DNA of 64,000 nucleotides from Myxococcaceae bacterium (GTDB taxonomy: Bacteria > Myxococcota_A > Polyangia > Polyangiales > Ga0077539), in the NCBI GenBank assembly GCA_004297725.1, contig SCUS01000080.1:62001-126000 (forward strand), given 5' to 3'. Within the stretch, counting starts at the first letter, position 1. Each line of letters starts with the position of its first letter. The notes below the pieces were generated by a model. That model saw only the letters and a list, made by a program, of their open reading frames with translations. It was not told the origin of the DNA and did no database searches. The translations under genes and the position numbers were made by a program. This document shows, in pieces, positions 44,357 to 54,137 of the stretch.

Positions 44357-44965
44357 ATGCTCCGCGCGATGCCACGCATGACCTCGCCCCTCGCATTCGC
44401 TGCCGGCGCGCTCGGCTGGACCGCCGCGGAGTATGCCCTCCACCGCTTCGTGGGCCACGGCCCCCGACGACGCCGCCCGGCGCGCTGGTACCAGCGCATC
44501 ACGCCCTCGGGGCTGCTCGCGGAGTTCAACGAGGAGCACCTCGCGCACCACGCCGACCCGACCTACTTCGCGCCGACCTCGCGCAAGGCCGTCGCCGCGG
44601 TGGTGAGCACCACCCTCGTCAGCGCAGCGCTCTCCGCGCTGGTGGGCCCTCGCCGCGGGTGCTCCTTCGCGGTGGGCTTCGGGGCCATGTACGTGACCTA
44701 CGAGGTGCTCCATCGGGTGATCCACACGCATCCTCCGACCGGCCCGTACAGCCGCTGGGCGAGGCAGCACCACCTGCTCCACCACTTCCGCGCGCCCCGC
44801 CTCAACCACGGCGTCACCACCCCCCTCTGGGACCACGTGTTCGACACCATGGCCCCGGTGTCGGCCCCGCTGCGGGTGCCCTCGAAGCTGTGCCCCGTCT
44901 GGATGATCGACCCCGCCACCGGCGCCGTGCGCGCGCCCTACGGCGACGACTACACCGTCGTCTGA
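44357..44965 (+). CDS. Fatty-acid-hydroxylase-like membrane protein
   Basis: 202 residues with the histidine clusters of the sterol desaturase/fatty acid hydroxylase superfamily: ALHRFVGHG, EEHLAHHAD, HRVIHTHPP and QHHLLHHF. These bind a di-iron centre used to hydroxylate lipid chains or carotenoids. Hydrophobic segments lie at about 7-25 and 80-115. Three in-frame ATGs occur in the first seven codons; the first is given. It starts 28 nt after the phosphatase gene. Confidence 0.8.
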   Translation: MLRAMPRMTSPLAFAAGALGWTAAEYALHRFVGHGPRRRRPARWYQRITPSGLLAEFNEEHLAHHADPTYFAPTSRKAVAAVVSTTLVSAALSALVGPRRGCSFAVGFGAMYVTYEVLHRVIHTHPPTGPYSRWARQHHLLHHFRAPRLNHGVTTPLWDHVFDTMAPVSAPLRVPSKLCPVWMIDPATGAVRAPYGDDYTVV

Positions 44966-45021
44966 GGCTCCCGCGCCGTGACCCTACCGGGCCGGTGTGT
45001 GTGTGGAGTATCGTCCGCGGA

Positions 45022-46101
45022 ATGCGACTCCACTGGGCCCTCGCGGCGCTGACCACCCTTACGCTTGCCTGCAACAACGACGACGCCAGCACCACCGACT
45101 CGGGCGCTCCGGCAGACGTCCCTGCGGTGTCCGACCTGCCCCTGGTGGTCGACACCGGGGCGGACGTCCCTCGCGACGTCGGCACCGACGCGGGCCCTCC
45201 GCCGCTCTTCACGCCGTGCTCCACGGTCGCCAACTGCCGGGGCATCCCCTCGGCGCAGTGCATCGCCGTCACCGAGGGCTACCCGATGGGCCAGTGCACC
45301 CGAACGTGCACCATGGACGCCCAGTGCGGCGCCGGCGGCATCTGCCTCGACTTCGGGGCGCGCCGCGTGTGCTTCAAGCGCTGCGAGGACGTCACCGGCT
45401 GTCGCGCGGGCTACAACTGCTTCGTCGGGCGCGGCGAGGGCGACGCCGCCGAGCGCGCGTGCTTCCCGTTCTGCACCGAGGACGCGCAGTGCCCCGGCGC
45501 GGCGTGCAACCGCTACTCGCGCTTCTGCGGGACGCTCGACGCGACGCGCGCGGACAACGGCGCCACCTGCGAGCGCAACCTCGACTGCCGCAGCGGGCGC
45601 TGCTTCGAGGAGTTCAACGAGACCAGCGGCAACCCCAGCGGGTACCTGGGCGGGCAGTGCTACTCGCGCTGCACGGTCCCGCCGGCCGCGGACTACAACG
45701 GCCCGACCTACCCCCGCAGCGACTGCCCCGAGAACAGCGTGTGCGTCCGTGAGGCGGGCCAGGTCGCGGGCCAGACGGCGCTCTGCCGCGGGTCGTGCAC
45801 CAGCACCGCCGACTGCCGGGGCGGCTACATCTGCCTCAAGCCCTCGCGCGGCGCCGACGCAGGAACCTACAACAACGGCTACTGCGCCCCGCTCAACTGC
45901 CACTACATGACCCAGACCTGCCCGAGCGACGCGACGTGCCAGACCACCCGCTCGGACGACGCGGGCGTCCCCACCAGCGGGTTCTGCGTGCGCTCGCCGG
46001 CGAGCGACGCGGCGGTCACCGACGCCAGCGCCGACGCGACCACAGACGCCCCGAGCGTCCGCGACGCGGGCGTGACCGACGCCCCCGCGGACGGCGGCTG
46101 A
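45022..46101 (+). CDS. Cys-rich lipoprotein
   Basis: 359 residues. The lipobox is LTLAC (Cys17). An Asp/Val/Pro linker leads to a body of repeated short disulfide modules (CSTVANCRGIPSAQC, CTMDAQCGAGGIC, CTEDAQCPGAAC, CTSTADCRGGYIC), a pattern common in myxobacterial surface lipoproteins. The tail returns to an Asp/Ala/Thr-rich stretch (DAAVTDASADATTDAP). The ATG at 45022 gives the lipoprotein signal; the frame extends upstream as a shadow of the previous gene. Convergent with the E2 gene. Confidence 0.82.
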   Translation: MRLHWALAALTTLTLACNNDDASTTDSGAPADVPAVSDLPLVVDTGADVPRDVGTDAGPPPLFTPCSTVANCRGIPSAQCIAVTEGYPMGQCTRTCTMDAQCGAGGICLDFGARRVCFKRCEDVTGCRAGYNCFVGRGEGDAAERACFPFCTEDAQCPGAACNRYSRFCGTLDATRADNGATCERNLDCRSGRCFEEFNETSGNPSGYLGGQCYSRCTVPPAADYNGPTYPRSDCPENSVCVREAGQVAGQTALCRGSCTSTADCRGGYICLKPSRGADAGTYNNGYCAPLNCHYMTQTCPSDATCQTTRSDDAGVPTSGFCVRSPASDAAVTDASADATTDAPSVRDAGVTDAPADGG

Positions 46102-46116
46102 GCGCAGCGAGACCGG

Positions 46117-46148
46117 TCGAGGGAATACCCTGGGAGGTATTCCTTCGA
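46117..46148. terminator. Long hairpin between convergent genes, containing a WTAC-N8-GTAW copy
   Basis: Two 13-nt arms (46117-46129 and 46136-46148) pair over all positions with a single G-T wobble, around a 6-nt loop. The iterated palindrome (46126-46139) forms the inner part. It lies between the stops of the Cys-rich lipoprotein and E2 genes and could end transcription from both sides, though neither flank has a long T run. Confidence 0.5.
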
Positions 46149-46165
46149 CGCGGGCCTCCGCTGGA

Positions 46166-47455
<1,290 letters not shown>

Positions 47456-47560
47456 GAGTGCGATCCTTTTCTCGGGTACTGGGACTTTGGACGCTTCTTC
47501 GCGCGGGAAGTCCGTTCGCCGAAGGCCAATACCCGCAAGCGTCTACGGACGCAATCGCGC

Positions 47561-49381
47561 TCAGCGCGTGGCGTGGAGCACGTACCAGAGGGCCCCGCTG
47601 GCGAGCACGAGGAAGCCCAGCGACGCGAGCAGCAGCAGCGCCCCGGAGGACGACTTCTGCGGCGGAGGCGGCGCGAGCGGCGCGGCCCCCGGCGTCCACC
47701 CCGGCGGCATCGTGGCCTGCGGGTTCATCCCCCCGTAGCTCGGCTGCGGAGCCATCGGGAAGGCATCGCCCATCGGGGCCATCGGCGTGGGCGCCGCCTG
47801 GCCCTGCGAGGGATGATCCTGCAGCGTGGCGGCCTCTTCCTGGCGCCCATGAAACTGCTGCTGTCCCTGCTGCTGCGGGATCTCGTTGTACCCGCCGGGC
47901 GGGCCCCCGAGGTCGCGCGTGGTCGCCTTGGCCTGGGCCATCGCCTCGCGGTACGGGTCGTAGCTCTGCGCGGGCTCGGGGCTCTGACGGGCGCCCTGCT
48001 GCGCCTCGTGCTCGGCTGCCGGGGCCGGCGAGCGCCGACCGCGAATCTGCGCCATCACGGGCGAGCCGTGGCTGAAGAGCGCCGTCTCGCCGTCGTCCTC
48101 GTAGTCCTCCGCCGGGGGCGGGGCCGCCGGGCGGGAGGGGCGCGAGGGACGCAGGGGCGCGGCCTTCACCGTGGGCGTGCGCTCGCGAACGTTGGAGGTG
48201 CGCGCGGAGCTGTCCGCGGGGGCGGGCATCGCCATCGTGGGCTGGCGCAGCTTGGACGACGGCCGCGGCCCCGACTCCTCCTGGCGGACGCGCGGCGCGG
48301 AGGTCGACGGCAGGATGGAGGGGGGCACGTCGGGGTCGGTCATCGTGTGCCGCGCGGGCTCGACGACGGTGGACGACAGCGGGTCCATCTCCATGTCGCT
48401 GTTGGCGCTCTCGCGCATGGCGCGCCGCTCGCGTTCGAGCTTCTGCGAGGCCACGCCGGAGATGAACGCCGCCACGTCGCGCCCGGAGGCCACGGACCCG
48501 GCGAGGTGCGTCTCGATCGCGTCGGCGAACTCGTCGGCCGACATGAAGCGCTGATCGGGGTCGGGGTTGAGGGCCTTCTTGCAGATCTCGTCGAGCACCG
48601 GAGGGAGGCGCGCGTCGAAGTCCAGCAGCGGGGGGTACTCGCCCGTGAGGATGCGGCGCGCGGTGTCGAAGTCGTTCTCGCCGGCGTAGAGGCGGCGCAG
48701 GGTGACGGCCTCCCAGAGCGTGACGCCCATGCCGAAGACGTCGACGCGGCGGTCGAGCGGCGCGCTGCGCAGCTGCTCGGGGGCCATGAAGTTCAGCTTG
48801 CCCTTGATCATCCCCACCTTGGTGGTGGTGACCCGGGACTCGGCCTTGGCGATGCCGAAGTCGACGATGCGCGAGACGCCGTCGACGCCGACGACGATGT
48901 TCTGCGGGGAGACGTCGCGGTGGATGATCTTGAGGTGGTTGCCCTCGAGGTCGCACAGCTCGTGGGCGGCGTGCAGGCCCGCGAGCGCGTCGAGCACCAC
49001 GCGCAGGGTGATGCCCAGCGGGATGCGGCGGCGCAGCGAGATGGCGACCTTCTCCACGTTGGAGAAGCTGTCGCCCTCGATGTAATCCATGATCAGGAAG
49101 ACGAGGCCGTCTTCGAAGCCCACGTCGATGATGGGCACCACGTTGGGGTGGTGGATGGTCGCCGCGACCCTCGCCTCGTCGAGGAACATGTCCACGAAGG
49201 ACTCGTCCGAAGACAGGTGCGCGTGCATGACCTTGATGGCCACGAGTCGCCGGAAGCCGCCCGACCCGGTGGAGCGCGCGACGTACACCGAGGCCATGCC
49301 GCCGGTGCCGATCTCCGCAATGACCTCAAACCGCCCGATGCGGGATCCGACGAGGCTGTTGCGTGCAGCACCGGCTTTCAT
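47561..49381 (-). CDS. Hanks-type Ser/Thr protein kinase, tail-anchored
   Basis: 606 residues. Kinase domain about 17-290: IGTGGMASVYVA glycine loop, Lys50 in VAIKVM, HRDVSPQNIVV catalytic loop, DFGIAKA and APEQL. A long Pro/Ala/Gln-rich linker with no obvious domain follows. One C-terminal membrane segment (LLLLASLGFLVLASGALWYV) ends almost at the C-terminus, so the kinase faces the cytoplasm from a tail anchor. Such kinases are very abundant in myxobacteria. It lies 105 bp upstream of the E2 gene; that gap contains a short GCGTC/GACGC hairpin at 47539-47552. Confidence 0.92.
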   Translation of the reverse strand: MKAGAARNSLVGSRIGRFEVIAEIGTGGMASVYVARSTGSGGFRRLVAIKVMHAHLSSDESFVDMFLDEARVAATIHHPNVVPIIDVGFEDGLVFLIMDYIEGDSFSNVEKVAISLRRRIPLGITLRVVLDALAGLHAAHELCDLEGNHLKIIHRDVSPQNIVVGVDGVSRIVDFGIAKAESRVTTTKVGMIKGKLNFMAPEQLRSAPLDRRVDVFGMGVTLWEAVTLRRLYAGENDFDTARRILTGEYPPLLDFDARLPPVLDEICKKALNPDPDQRFMSADEFADAIETHLAGSVASGRDVAAFISGVASQKLERERRAMRESANSDMEMDPLSSTVVEPARHTMTDPDVPPSILPSTSAPRVRQEESGPRPSSKLRQPTMAMPAPADSSARTSNVRERTPTVKAAPLRPSRPSRPAAPPPAEDYEDDGETALFSHGSPVMAQIRGRRSPAPAAEHEAQQGARQSPEPAQSYDPYREAMAQAKATTRDLGGPPGGYNEIPQQQGQQQFHGRQEEAATLQDHPSQGQAAPTPMAPMGDAFPMAPQPSYGGMNPQATMPPGWTPGAAPLAPPPPQKSSSGALLLLASLGFLVLASGALWYVLHATR

Positions 49382-49449
49382 GCGATCGGTCTGTCGAACC
49401 TACCACACTGCCGCGCGCTGCCGGAAGGCAACGGCGAAACGGTGCTGAC

Positions 49450-50277
49450 TCAGGTCTCCACCCGGATGGGCGCGAAGAGCCCCCGGGCGCGCTCGACCAG
49501 AGGCCCCGCGAGGGTGCAGTGGGCGCCCCGCTCGATGCGGCGCTGCAGCCCGATAAGCCCTCGTTCGTCGACCTTCACGAGCTGCGTGGACTCCACGGAG
49601 GGAGCCTCGCCGTCCTCGAGCACCCGGCCGAGGAGCGCGGCGTCGGTGCCGTGTCGATAGGTGAGTGTACGTGGGTAGGAGTGCGCCGGGGTGAAGGCGG
49701 TCAAGAGCTCCAACGGGCCGAAGCGGCGGTGCATGGTGAGGGCGCGGCCGTTCCACTGGGCGGCGCCGACGAGGGATTTCGCGCGCAGCACGCGGCACCC
49801 GAGGGCCTTGGTGAAGGTGCCGAGGCCCTTGAGCCCTGCCTCCTTCCCGAGCGACCCGACGTTGTGCTCGAAGAACTCCCCCGGGGCGACGGTGGGGATC
49901 GCCACGTGCAGCGAGAGCGGCACCCAGACCTTCTCCTGCGGGGCCACCTCGAAGCGCTCGCGGAGCATCGGCGAGACGTCCCTCGGGCGCACCGCGAGGC
50001 CGAAGAGGGCGCTCGGCCACTCGGCGCAGTCGTAGAAGACCCAGCGCTCCATGGCCATCGCCTGCGGACCGAAGGTCTGCGCGTCGAGGCGCTCGATCCA
50101 GGTGAGGAAGCGCTGCGAGGCCAGCACCGTCGGGTCGATGCGCAGCGTCTTCGGGATCTTGATGCCGAAGGGCGCGAGGTCGAGGTGCTCCCAGTGCCCG
50201 CGCGGCGCGACCACGAAGGGTCGGCAGATGCGGAGCGCGTCGCGATAGATCTCAGCGAGTTCGGGCGGGTGGGCCAT
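49450..50277 (-). CDS. Protein of unknown function
   Basis: 275 residues, no signal peptide or membrane segment, not recognised. Two halves seem visible: an N-terminal part with PFVVAPRGHWEHLDLAPFG, LRIDPTVLASQRFLTWIERL, and a C-terminal part with VPLSLHVAIPTVAPGEFFEHN and LTAFTPAHSYPRTLTYRHG. Composition matches its neighbours. It is divergent from ndh over 100 bp and lies 68 bp upstream of the kinase gene's start, same strand. Confidence 0.65.
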   Translation of the reverse strand: MAHPPELAEIYRDALRICRPFVVAPRGHWEHLDLAPFGIKIPKTLRIDPTVLASQRFLTWIERLDAQTFGPQAMAMERWVFYDCAEWPSALFGLAVRPRDVSPMLRERFEVAPQEKVWVPLSLHVAIPTVAPGEFFEHNVGSLGKEAGLKGLGTFTKALGCRVLRAKSLVGAAQWNGRALTMHRRFGPLELLTAFTPAHSYPRTLTYRHGTDAALLGRVLEDGEAPSVESTQLVKVDERGLIGLQRRIERGAHCTLAGPLVERARGLFAPIRVET

Positions 50278-50377
50278 CGTCGGCGGAGCGTACCCCCAGA
50301 GGCGGGCGATGTTCCACGGCGGGCGTGAGGCCCTTCCCAGGGTGGAGCGCGGTCTCTAGGCTCGGGGCGACATACCG

Positions 50378-51733
50378 ATGAGCGATCCACACGTAGTGAT
50401 TCTTGGCGGCGGCTTCGGTGGACTGGCCGCGGCGCGCGCCCTCGCCGACTCGCCGGTGCGGGTGACCCTGCTCGACCGGCAGAACCACCACCTCTTCCAG
50501 CCGCTGCTCTACCAGGTGGCCACCGCGGGGTTGAATCCCAGCGACATCTCCGCGCCCATCCGGCACCTGCTGCGCCACCAGGAGAACGTCACGGTGCTGC
50601 TCGCGGAGGCCACGAGCATCGACGCCGCGGCGAAGACCGTGGTGCTCACCGAGGGGTCGATCTCGTACGACTACCTGGTGGTCGCGACCGGGGCGACGCA
50701 CGCGTACTTCGGGCACGACGAGTGGGCCTCGCGGGCGCCGGGCCTCAAGAGCCTCGAGGACGCGGTGGAGATCCGGCAGAGGTTTCTGCTGGCCTTCGAG
50801 GCGGCGGAGCGGGAGCAGGACCCGGAGCGGCGCAAGGCGTGGCTCACCTTCGTGGTGGTGGGTGCGGGGCCGACCGGGGTCGAGCTCGCGGGCGCCATGT
50901 ACGAGGTGGCGCGGCACGCGCTGAAGGAGGACTTCCGCGCGATCAACCCCGCCGACGCGAGGGTGATGCTGGTGGAGGGCCTCGACCGGGTGCTCCCGAC
51001 TTACTCCAAGGACCTCTCCGCGGCGGCCCTGAAGTCGCTCCACGAGCGCGGGGTGGAGGTGCGGCTCAACACCCGGGTGACACGCATCGACGACGACGCG
51101 GTGATGATGGGCGACGAGCTGGTGGGCGCGCGCACGGTGGTGTGGGCCGCGGGCGTCGCGGCCTCGCCGCTGGGGAGGTTCCTCGGGGCGCCGCTCGACC
51201 GCGCGGGGAGGGTGAAGGTCGACGCCTCGCTGCGCGTCCCCGGGCGCCCGGAGATCTTCGTGCTGGGCGACCTCGCAAGTGTCGTGCAGGACGGCGCTCC
51301 GGTGCCCGGCGTGGCGCAGGCGGCGCTGCAGGGCGGCGAGCAGACGGCGGCCAACATCATGCGCTCGATCCGGGCTCAGGAGCTCGCGCCCTTCCGCTAC
51401 CGGGACCTCGGCTCGATGGCGACCATCGGCCGCAACGCCGCGGTGGCGGCCATCGGGAAGGCCGAGTTCACGGGCTTCTTCGCATGGCTGATGTGGCTCT
51501 TCGTGCACGTGATGGCGCTGGTGGGCTTCCGCAACCGCGTCGCGGTGATCTTCTCCTGGGCGTGGTCGTACGTGACCTTCAACCGCGGGTCGCGGCTCAT
51601 CACCCGGAGGGTTCCGCCCACGCTGCTCTCGCACGACGAGGACGACGATCAGCCAGGCGCCCTCCAGACCACCGGCGACGCGTCGACCGCCGCGAGCGAG
51701 AAGCCCTCCGCCGAGGCCCGCAGCGCGCCCTGA
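50378..51733 (+). CDS. ndh: Type II NADH dehydrogenase
   Basis: 451-residue flavoprotein that oxidises NADH and reduces quinone at the membrane without proton pumping. FAD motif VVILGGGFGGLAAARAL, ATGATHAYFG, NADH motif VVVGAGPTGVELAGAM, and second FAD motif IFVLGDLASV before VAQAALQGGEQTA. The C-terminal LMWLFVHVMALVGF and AVIFSWAWSYVTF segments are the membrane-docking helices. The last 85 nt overlap the 3' end of gluQ on the other strand. Confidence 0.92.
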   Translation: MSDPHVVILGGGFGGLAAARALADSPVRVTLLDRQNHHLFQPLLYQVATAGLNPSDISAPIRHLLRHQENVTVLLAEATSIDAAAKTVVLTEGSISYDYLVVATGATHAYFGHDEWASRAPGLKSLEDAVEIRQRFLLAFEAAEREQDPERRKAWLTFVVVGAGPTGVELAGAMYEVARHALKEDFRAINPADARVMLVEGLDRVLPTYSKDLSAAALKSLHERGVEVRLNTRVTRIDDDAVMMGDELVGARTVVWAAGVAASPLGRFLGAPLDRAGRVKVDASLRVPGRPEIFVLGDLASVVQDGAPVPGVAQAALQGGEQTAANIMRSIRAQELAPFRYRDLGSMATIGRNAAVAAIGKAEFTGFFAWLMWLFVHVMALVGFRNRVAVIFSWAWSYVTFNRGSRLITRRVPPTLLSHDEDDDQPGALQTTGDASTAASEKPSAEARSAP

Positions 51734-52620
51734 TCGCGCGCCCCGAGGCTCTCCAGCAGCCACCCCCGCAGCCACCCCGCGCTCACCCCGCGCTCTCTCA
51801 GCGCCGCGATGCCCATGGAGCCGCTGCGCTTGGCGAGGCGCTCGCCGTCGCCGCCCAGCACCAGCGGGAGGTGCGCCCACGCCGGGGGCGCCGCGCCGAG
51901 GGCCTCGTAGAGCAGCACCTGCCGAGGTGTGCTGGCCAGGAGGTCGTCGCCTCGCACCACCTCGGTGATGTCCATCGCGACGTCGTCGACCACCACCGCG
52001 AGCTGATAGGAGGCGACCCCGTCGGCGCGCATCACCACGAAGTCGCCGACCTCGCGGTGCACCTGCTGGGAAGAGACTCCGCGGAGGAGGTCCCGGACGA
52101 CCACCGGCGGAGCCTCGGGGTCGGTGCGGAAGCGCCACGAGACGCCCCGTCCCAGCGAGCGGGCGCGGGCGACGACGGCGTCGGGGGCGAGGTCGCGGCA
52201 GGTTCCCGGGTAGACGGGCTCGGCGCCGTGAGGGGCCTGCGAGGCAAGCTCGATGTCGCGGCGGCTGCACGCGCAGGGATAGACGAGCCCGCGGGCGCGG
52301 AGCCAGTCGAGCGTCGCGGCGTAGAGGGGAGCGCGCTCGCGCTGCGCATAGGGGGCGGAGGGACCGCCGACGCCGGGGCCCTCGTCCCAGTCGAGCCCCA
52401 GCCAGCGCAGGTCGTCGAGCATGGCGGCGGTGGCCCCTGGGGCCGCGCGGACGGCGTCGAGGTCCTCCACCCGCAGGACCCAGCGGCCGCCGGCGGACCA
52501 CGCGGAGAGCGCCGAGGCCAGGGCGGTGCGGGCGCTGCCGACGTGGAGCGCGCCGGAGGGCGTCGGGGCGAAGCGACCGCGGGGGAGGAGGTCCATGGCG
52601 GAGGCGACGGTGTACTGCAT
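51649..52620 (-). CDS. gluQ: Glutamyl-queuosine tRNA(Asp) synthetase
   Basis: 323 residues. A truncated GluRS paralogue that attaches glutamate to queuosine in tRNA-Asp and lacks the anticodon-binding domain. GRFAPTPSGALHVGS is the HIGH block, a zinc module is seen in YPCACSRRDIE ... YPGTC, and the KMSKS-type loop is GERLAKRSGS. The ATG at 52620 is given; a second at 52596 (MDLLPRGRF) would be equally normal for the family. The last 85 nt of the gene overlap ndh tail to tail. Confidence 0.88.
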   Translation of the reverse strand: MQYTVASAMDLLPRGRFAPTPSGALHVGSARTALASALSAWSAGGRWVLRVEDLDAVRAAPGATAAMLDDLRWLGLDWDEGPGVGGPSAPYAQRERAPLYAATLDWLRARGLVYPCACSRRDIELASQAPHGAEPVYPGTCRDLAPDAVVARARSLGRGVSWRFRTDPEAPPVVVRDLLRGVSSQQVHREVGDFVVMRADGVASYQLAVVVDDVAMDITEVVRGDDLLASTPRQVLLYEALGAAPPAWAHLPLVLGGDGERLAKRSGSMGIAALRERGVSAGWLRGWLLESLGARDQGALRASAEGFSLAAVDASPVVWRAPG

Positions 52621-52779
52621 CGCGGGTGCGGTTGGTGCTCGGGGCTGCGCGTCACCTCCGCTCGCGGGAGAGGCGCCTCGCACGCAACCCCCTCGGGCGT
52701 CGGGGACGACACCGTGCGCCCGATCGCCGTCGCCGGACCTCTTCCGGCGGGGCGGCGTGCGTGAGGAGCCACTGCACCG

Positions 52780-53361
52780 ATGACACCGACCTCGTCCCCG
52801 CTTGCGCCCTACTTCGCAACTCTCGACCTGCACGGCGCCGTGACCCTGCTCGAGCACACGCCGCTCGGCGCCCGTCACATCCTCCTGACGCTGCTGCGGT
52901 TCAAGTGCGCCTCCGTCATGCTCGCCTCGGGCTTCGGCTTCGCCTCCTGTCTGCGAGCGTCCTGGGAGATCCGCGAGGACGGCGGCGCCCTGGTGTTCGC
53001 TCCCCTCACCGTCTTCACACTGCTCCTCGGCCTCGGCGCCTGGGCCGCGTACATCCTGTTCGGCTGGCTGCGTCGCCGCGGGCAGCCCCCGCCTGCGCGG
53101 GTGCTCGAGCTCGCCCGCTATGGTCTCCGCGTCTCGGAGCAGGGCACGCCCACCCTGCCCGACGCGCCCCTCATCGACGCGCACGGGCGCATGCTGCTCC
53201 CGTGGACCGCCTGGCGCGACGTCTCCGGCGACAGCGTCGATGAGGGCGTCCTGTCGTTCGTGCTCCGTGTTCCGCCAGGGCGGGTCGAGCTCTCCCTCGG
53301 ACCTTCGTGCGCCGCGGAGGTCAGCGCTCTCGCCCGCACGCTCGCTGCGATGAGCCACTGA
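52780..53361 (+). CDS. Small membrane protein of unknown function
   Basis: 193 residues, not recognised. Two hydrophobic segments lie at about 44-60 (CASVMLASGFGFASCL) and 72-92 (FAPLTVFTLLLGLGAWAAYIL), with a soluble C-terminal half (VLELARYGLRVSEQGTP ... VLRVPPGRVELSLGPSC) that looks strand-rich. It is divergent from gluQ over 159 bp, in which no clear promoter was seen, and sits 47 bp upstream of a pair of histidine kinases in the same direction. Confidence 0.65.
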   Translation: MTPTSSPLAPYFATLDLHGAVTLLEHTPLGARHILLTLLRFKCASVMLASGFGFASCLRASWEIREDGGALVFAPLTVFTLLLGLGAWAAYILFGWLRRRGQPPPARVLELARYGLRVSEQGTPTLPDAPLIDAHGRMLLPWTAWRDVSGDSVDEGVLSFVLRVPPGRVELSLGPSCAAEVSALARTLAAMSH

Positions 53362-53408
53362 AGAGCCGAGATCGCCCGCCGCCTCGCGACGCGGTACTCC
53401 TCCCCCTC

Positions 53409-54137
53409 GTGGACGAAACCGACGCACCCGACCCCACGCTCCGCGCTGACGCCCTCCTTCATGTCGGACAGCTCGCCGCGGGCGTCGCCCACGAGCTCCG
53501 CAACCCCCTCGCGGTCATCGAGACCTCCGTCTTCCTGCTTCAGGAGCAGGTCGGCGAGGACCCCCGCGCGGCCCGGCAGCTACGACGCATCACCGAGCAG
53601 CTCCGCATCGCGGGCGCCATCGTCAACGACCTCCTCGACACCGTGCGCGGCCGCAACGCCCCGCCCTCCCCCACGGCGACCTTCGACCTGGCGCGGGTCG
53701 TCCGCGAGGCCGTCGCCTGGGTGCCGCGACCGCCGCGGCTGGCCATCGCGCTCCGCCTCCCCGAAGACCCGGTGGTCATCCCCGGGGATGCCCGACGCAT
53801 CCGCCAGGTGGTGGTCAACCTCGTCGCCAACGCCGTGCAGAGCCTCGACGGCCACGACGACTCCCCCGGCATCGCCGTCACCCTGGACTCCGACGAGCGC
53901 GCTGCCCATGTCTCCGTGCGCGACCATGGTCCTGGCATTGCCGACACGCTGCTGCCGCGGCTCTTCGAGCCCTTCGTGACCACCCGAGCGGAGGGCACCG
54001 GGCTCGGCCTTGCGCTCTCCCGCCAGATCGCGCGCGACCACCACGGCGACCTGCGCGCGGAGTCCGTCTCCCCCGCCGAGGGCGGCGGCGCGCGCTTCAC
54101 CCTCACGCTCCCGCGCCACGCCGTCGAGGGCCCGTGA
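53409..54137 (+). CDS. Soluble histidine kinase
   Basis: 242 residues with no sensor domain: H-box VAHELRNPLAV (His28), N-box NLVANAVQSL, DHGPGIADTLLPRLFEPF and EGTGLGLALSRQIA. NtrB-like core. The GTG at 53409 is chosen because upstream codons overlap the previous gene. It ends in a GTGA overlap with the next gene, a receiver-PAS-kinase hybrid, so the two are co-translated and probably act in one pathway. How it senses input is unknown; perhaps through the partner. Confidence 0.85.
   Translation: MDETDAPDPTLRADALLHVGQLAAGVAHELRNPLAVIETSVFLLQEQVGEDPRAARQLRRITEQLRIAGAIVNDLLDTVRGRNAPPSPTATFDLARVVREAVAWVPRPPRLAIALRLPEDPVVIPGDARRIRQVVVNLVANAVQSLDGHDDSPGIAVTLDSDERAAHVSVRDHGPGIADTLLPRLFEPFVTTRAEGTGLGLALSRQIARDHHGDLRAESVSPAEGGGARFTLTLPRHAVEGP

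Noticed and set aside
47539..47552. Short GCGTC/GACGC hairpin upstream of the E2 gene as an attenuator
   Set aside because: Only five base pairs, no T run and no leader peptide; noted in the kinase entry only.
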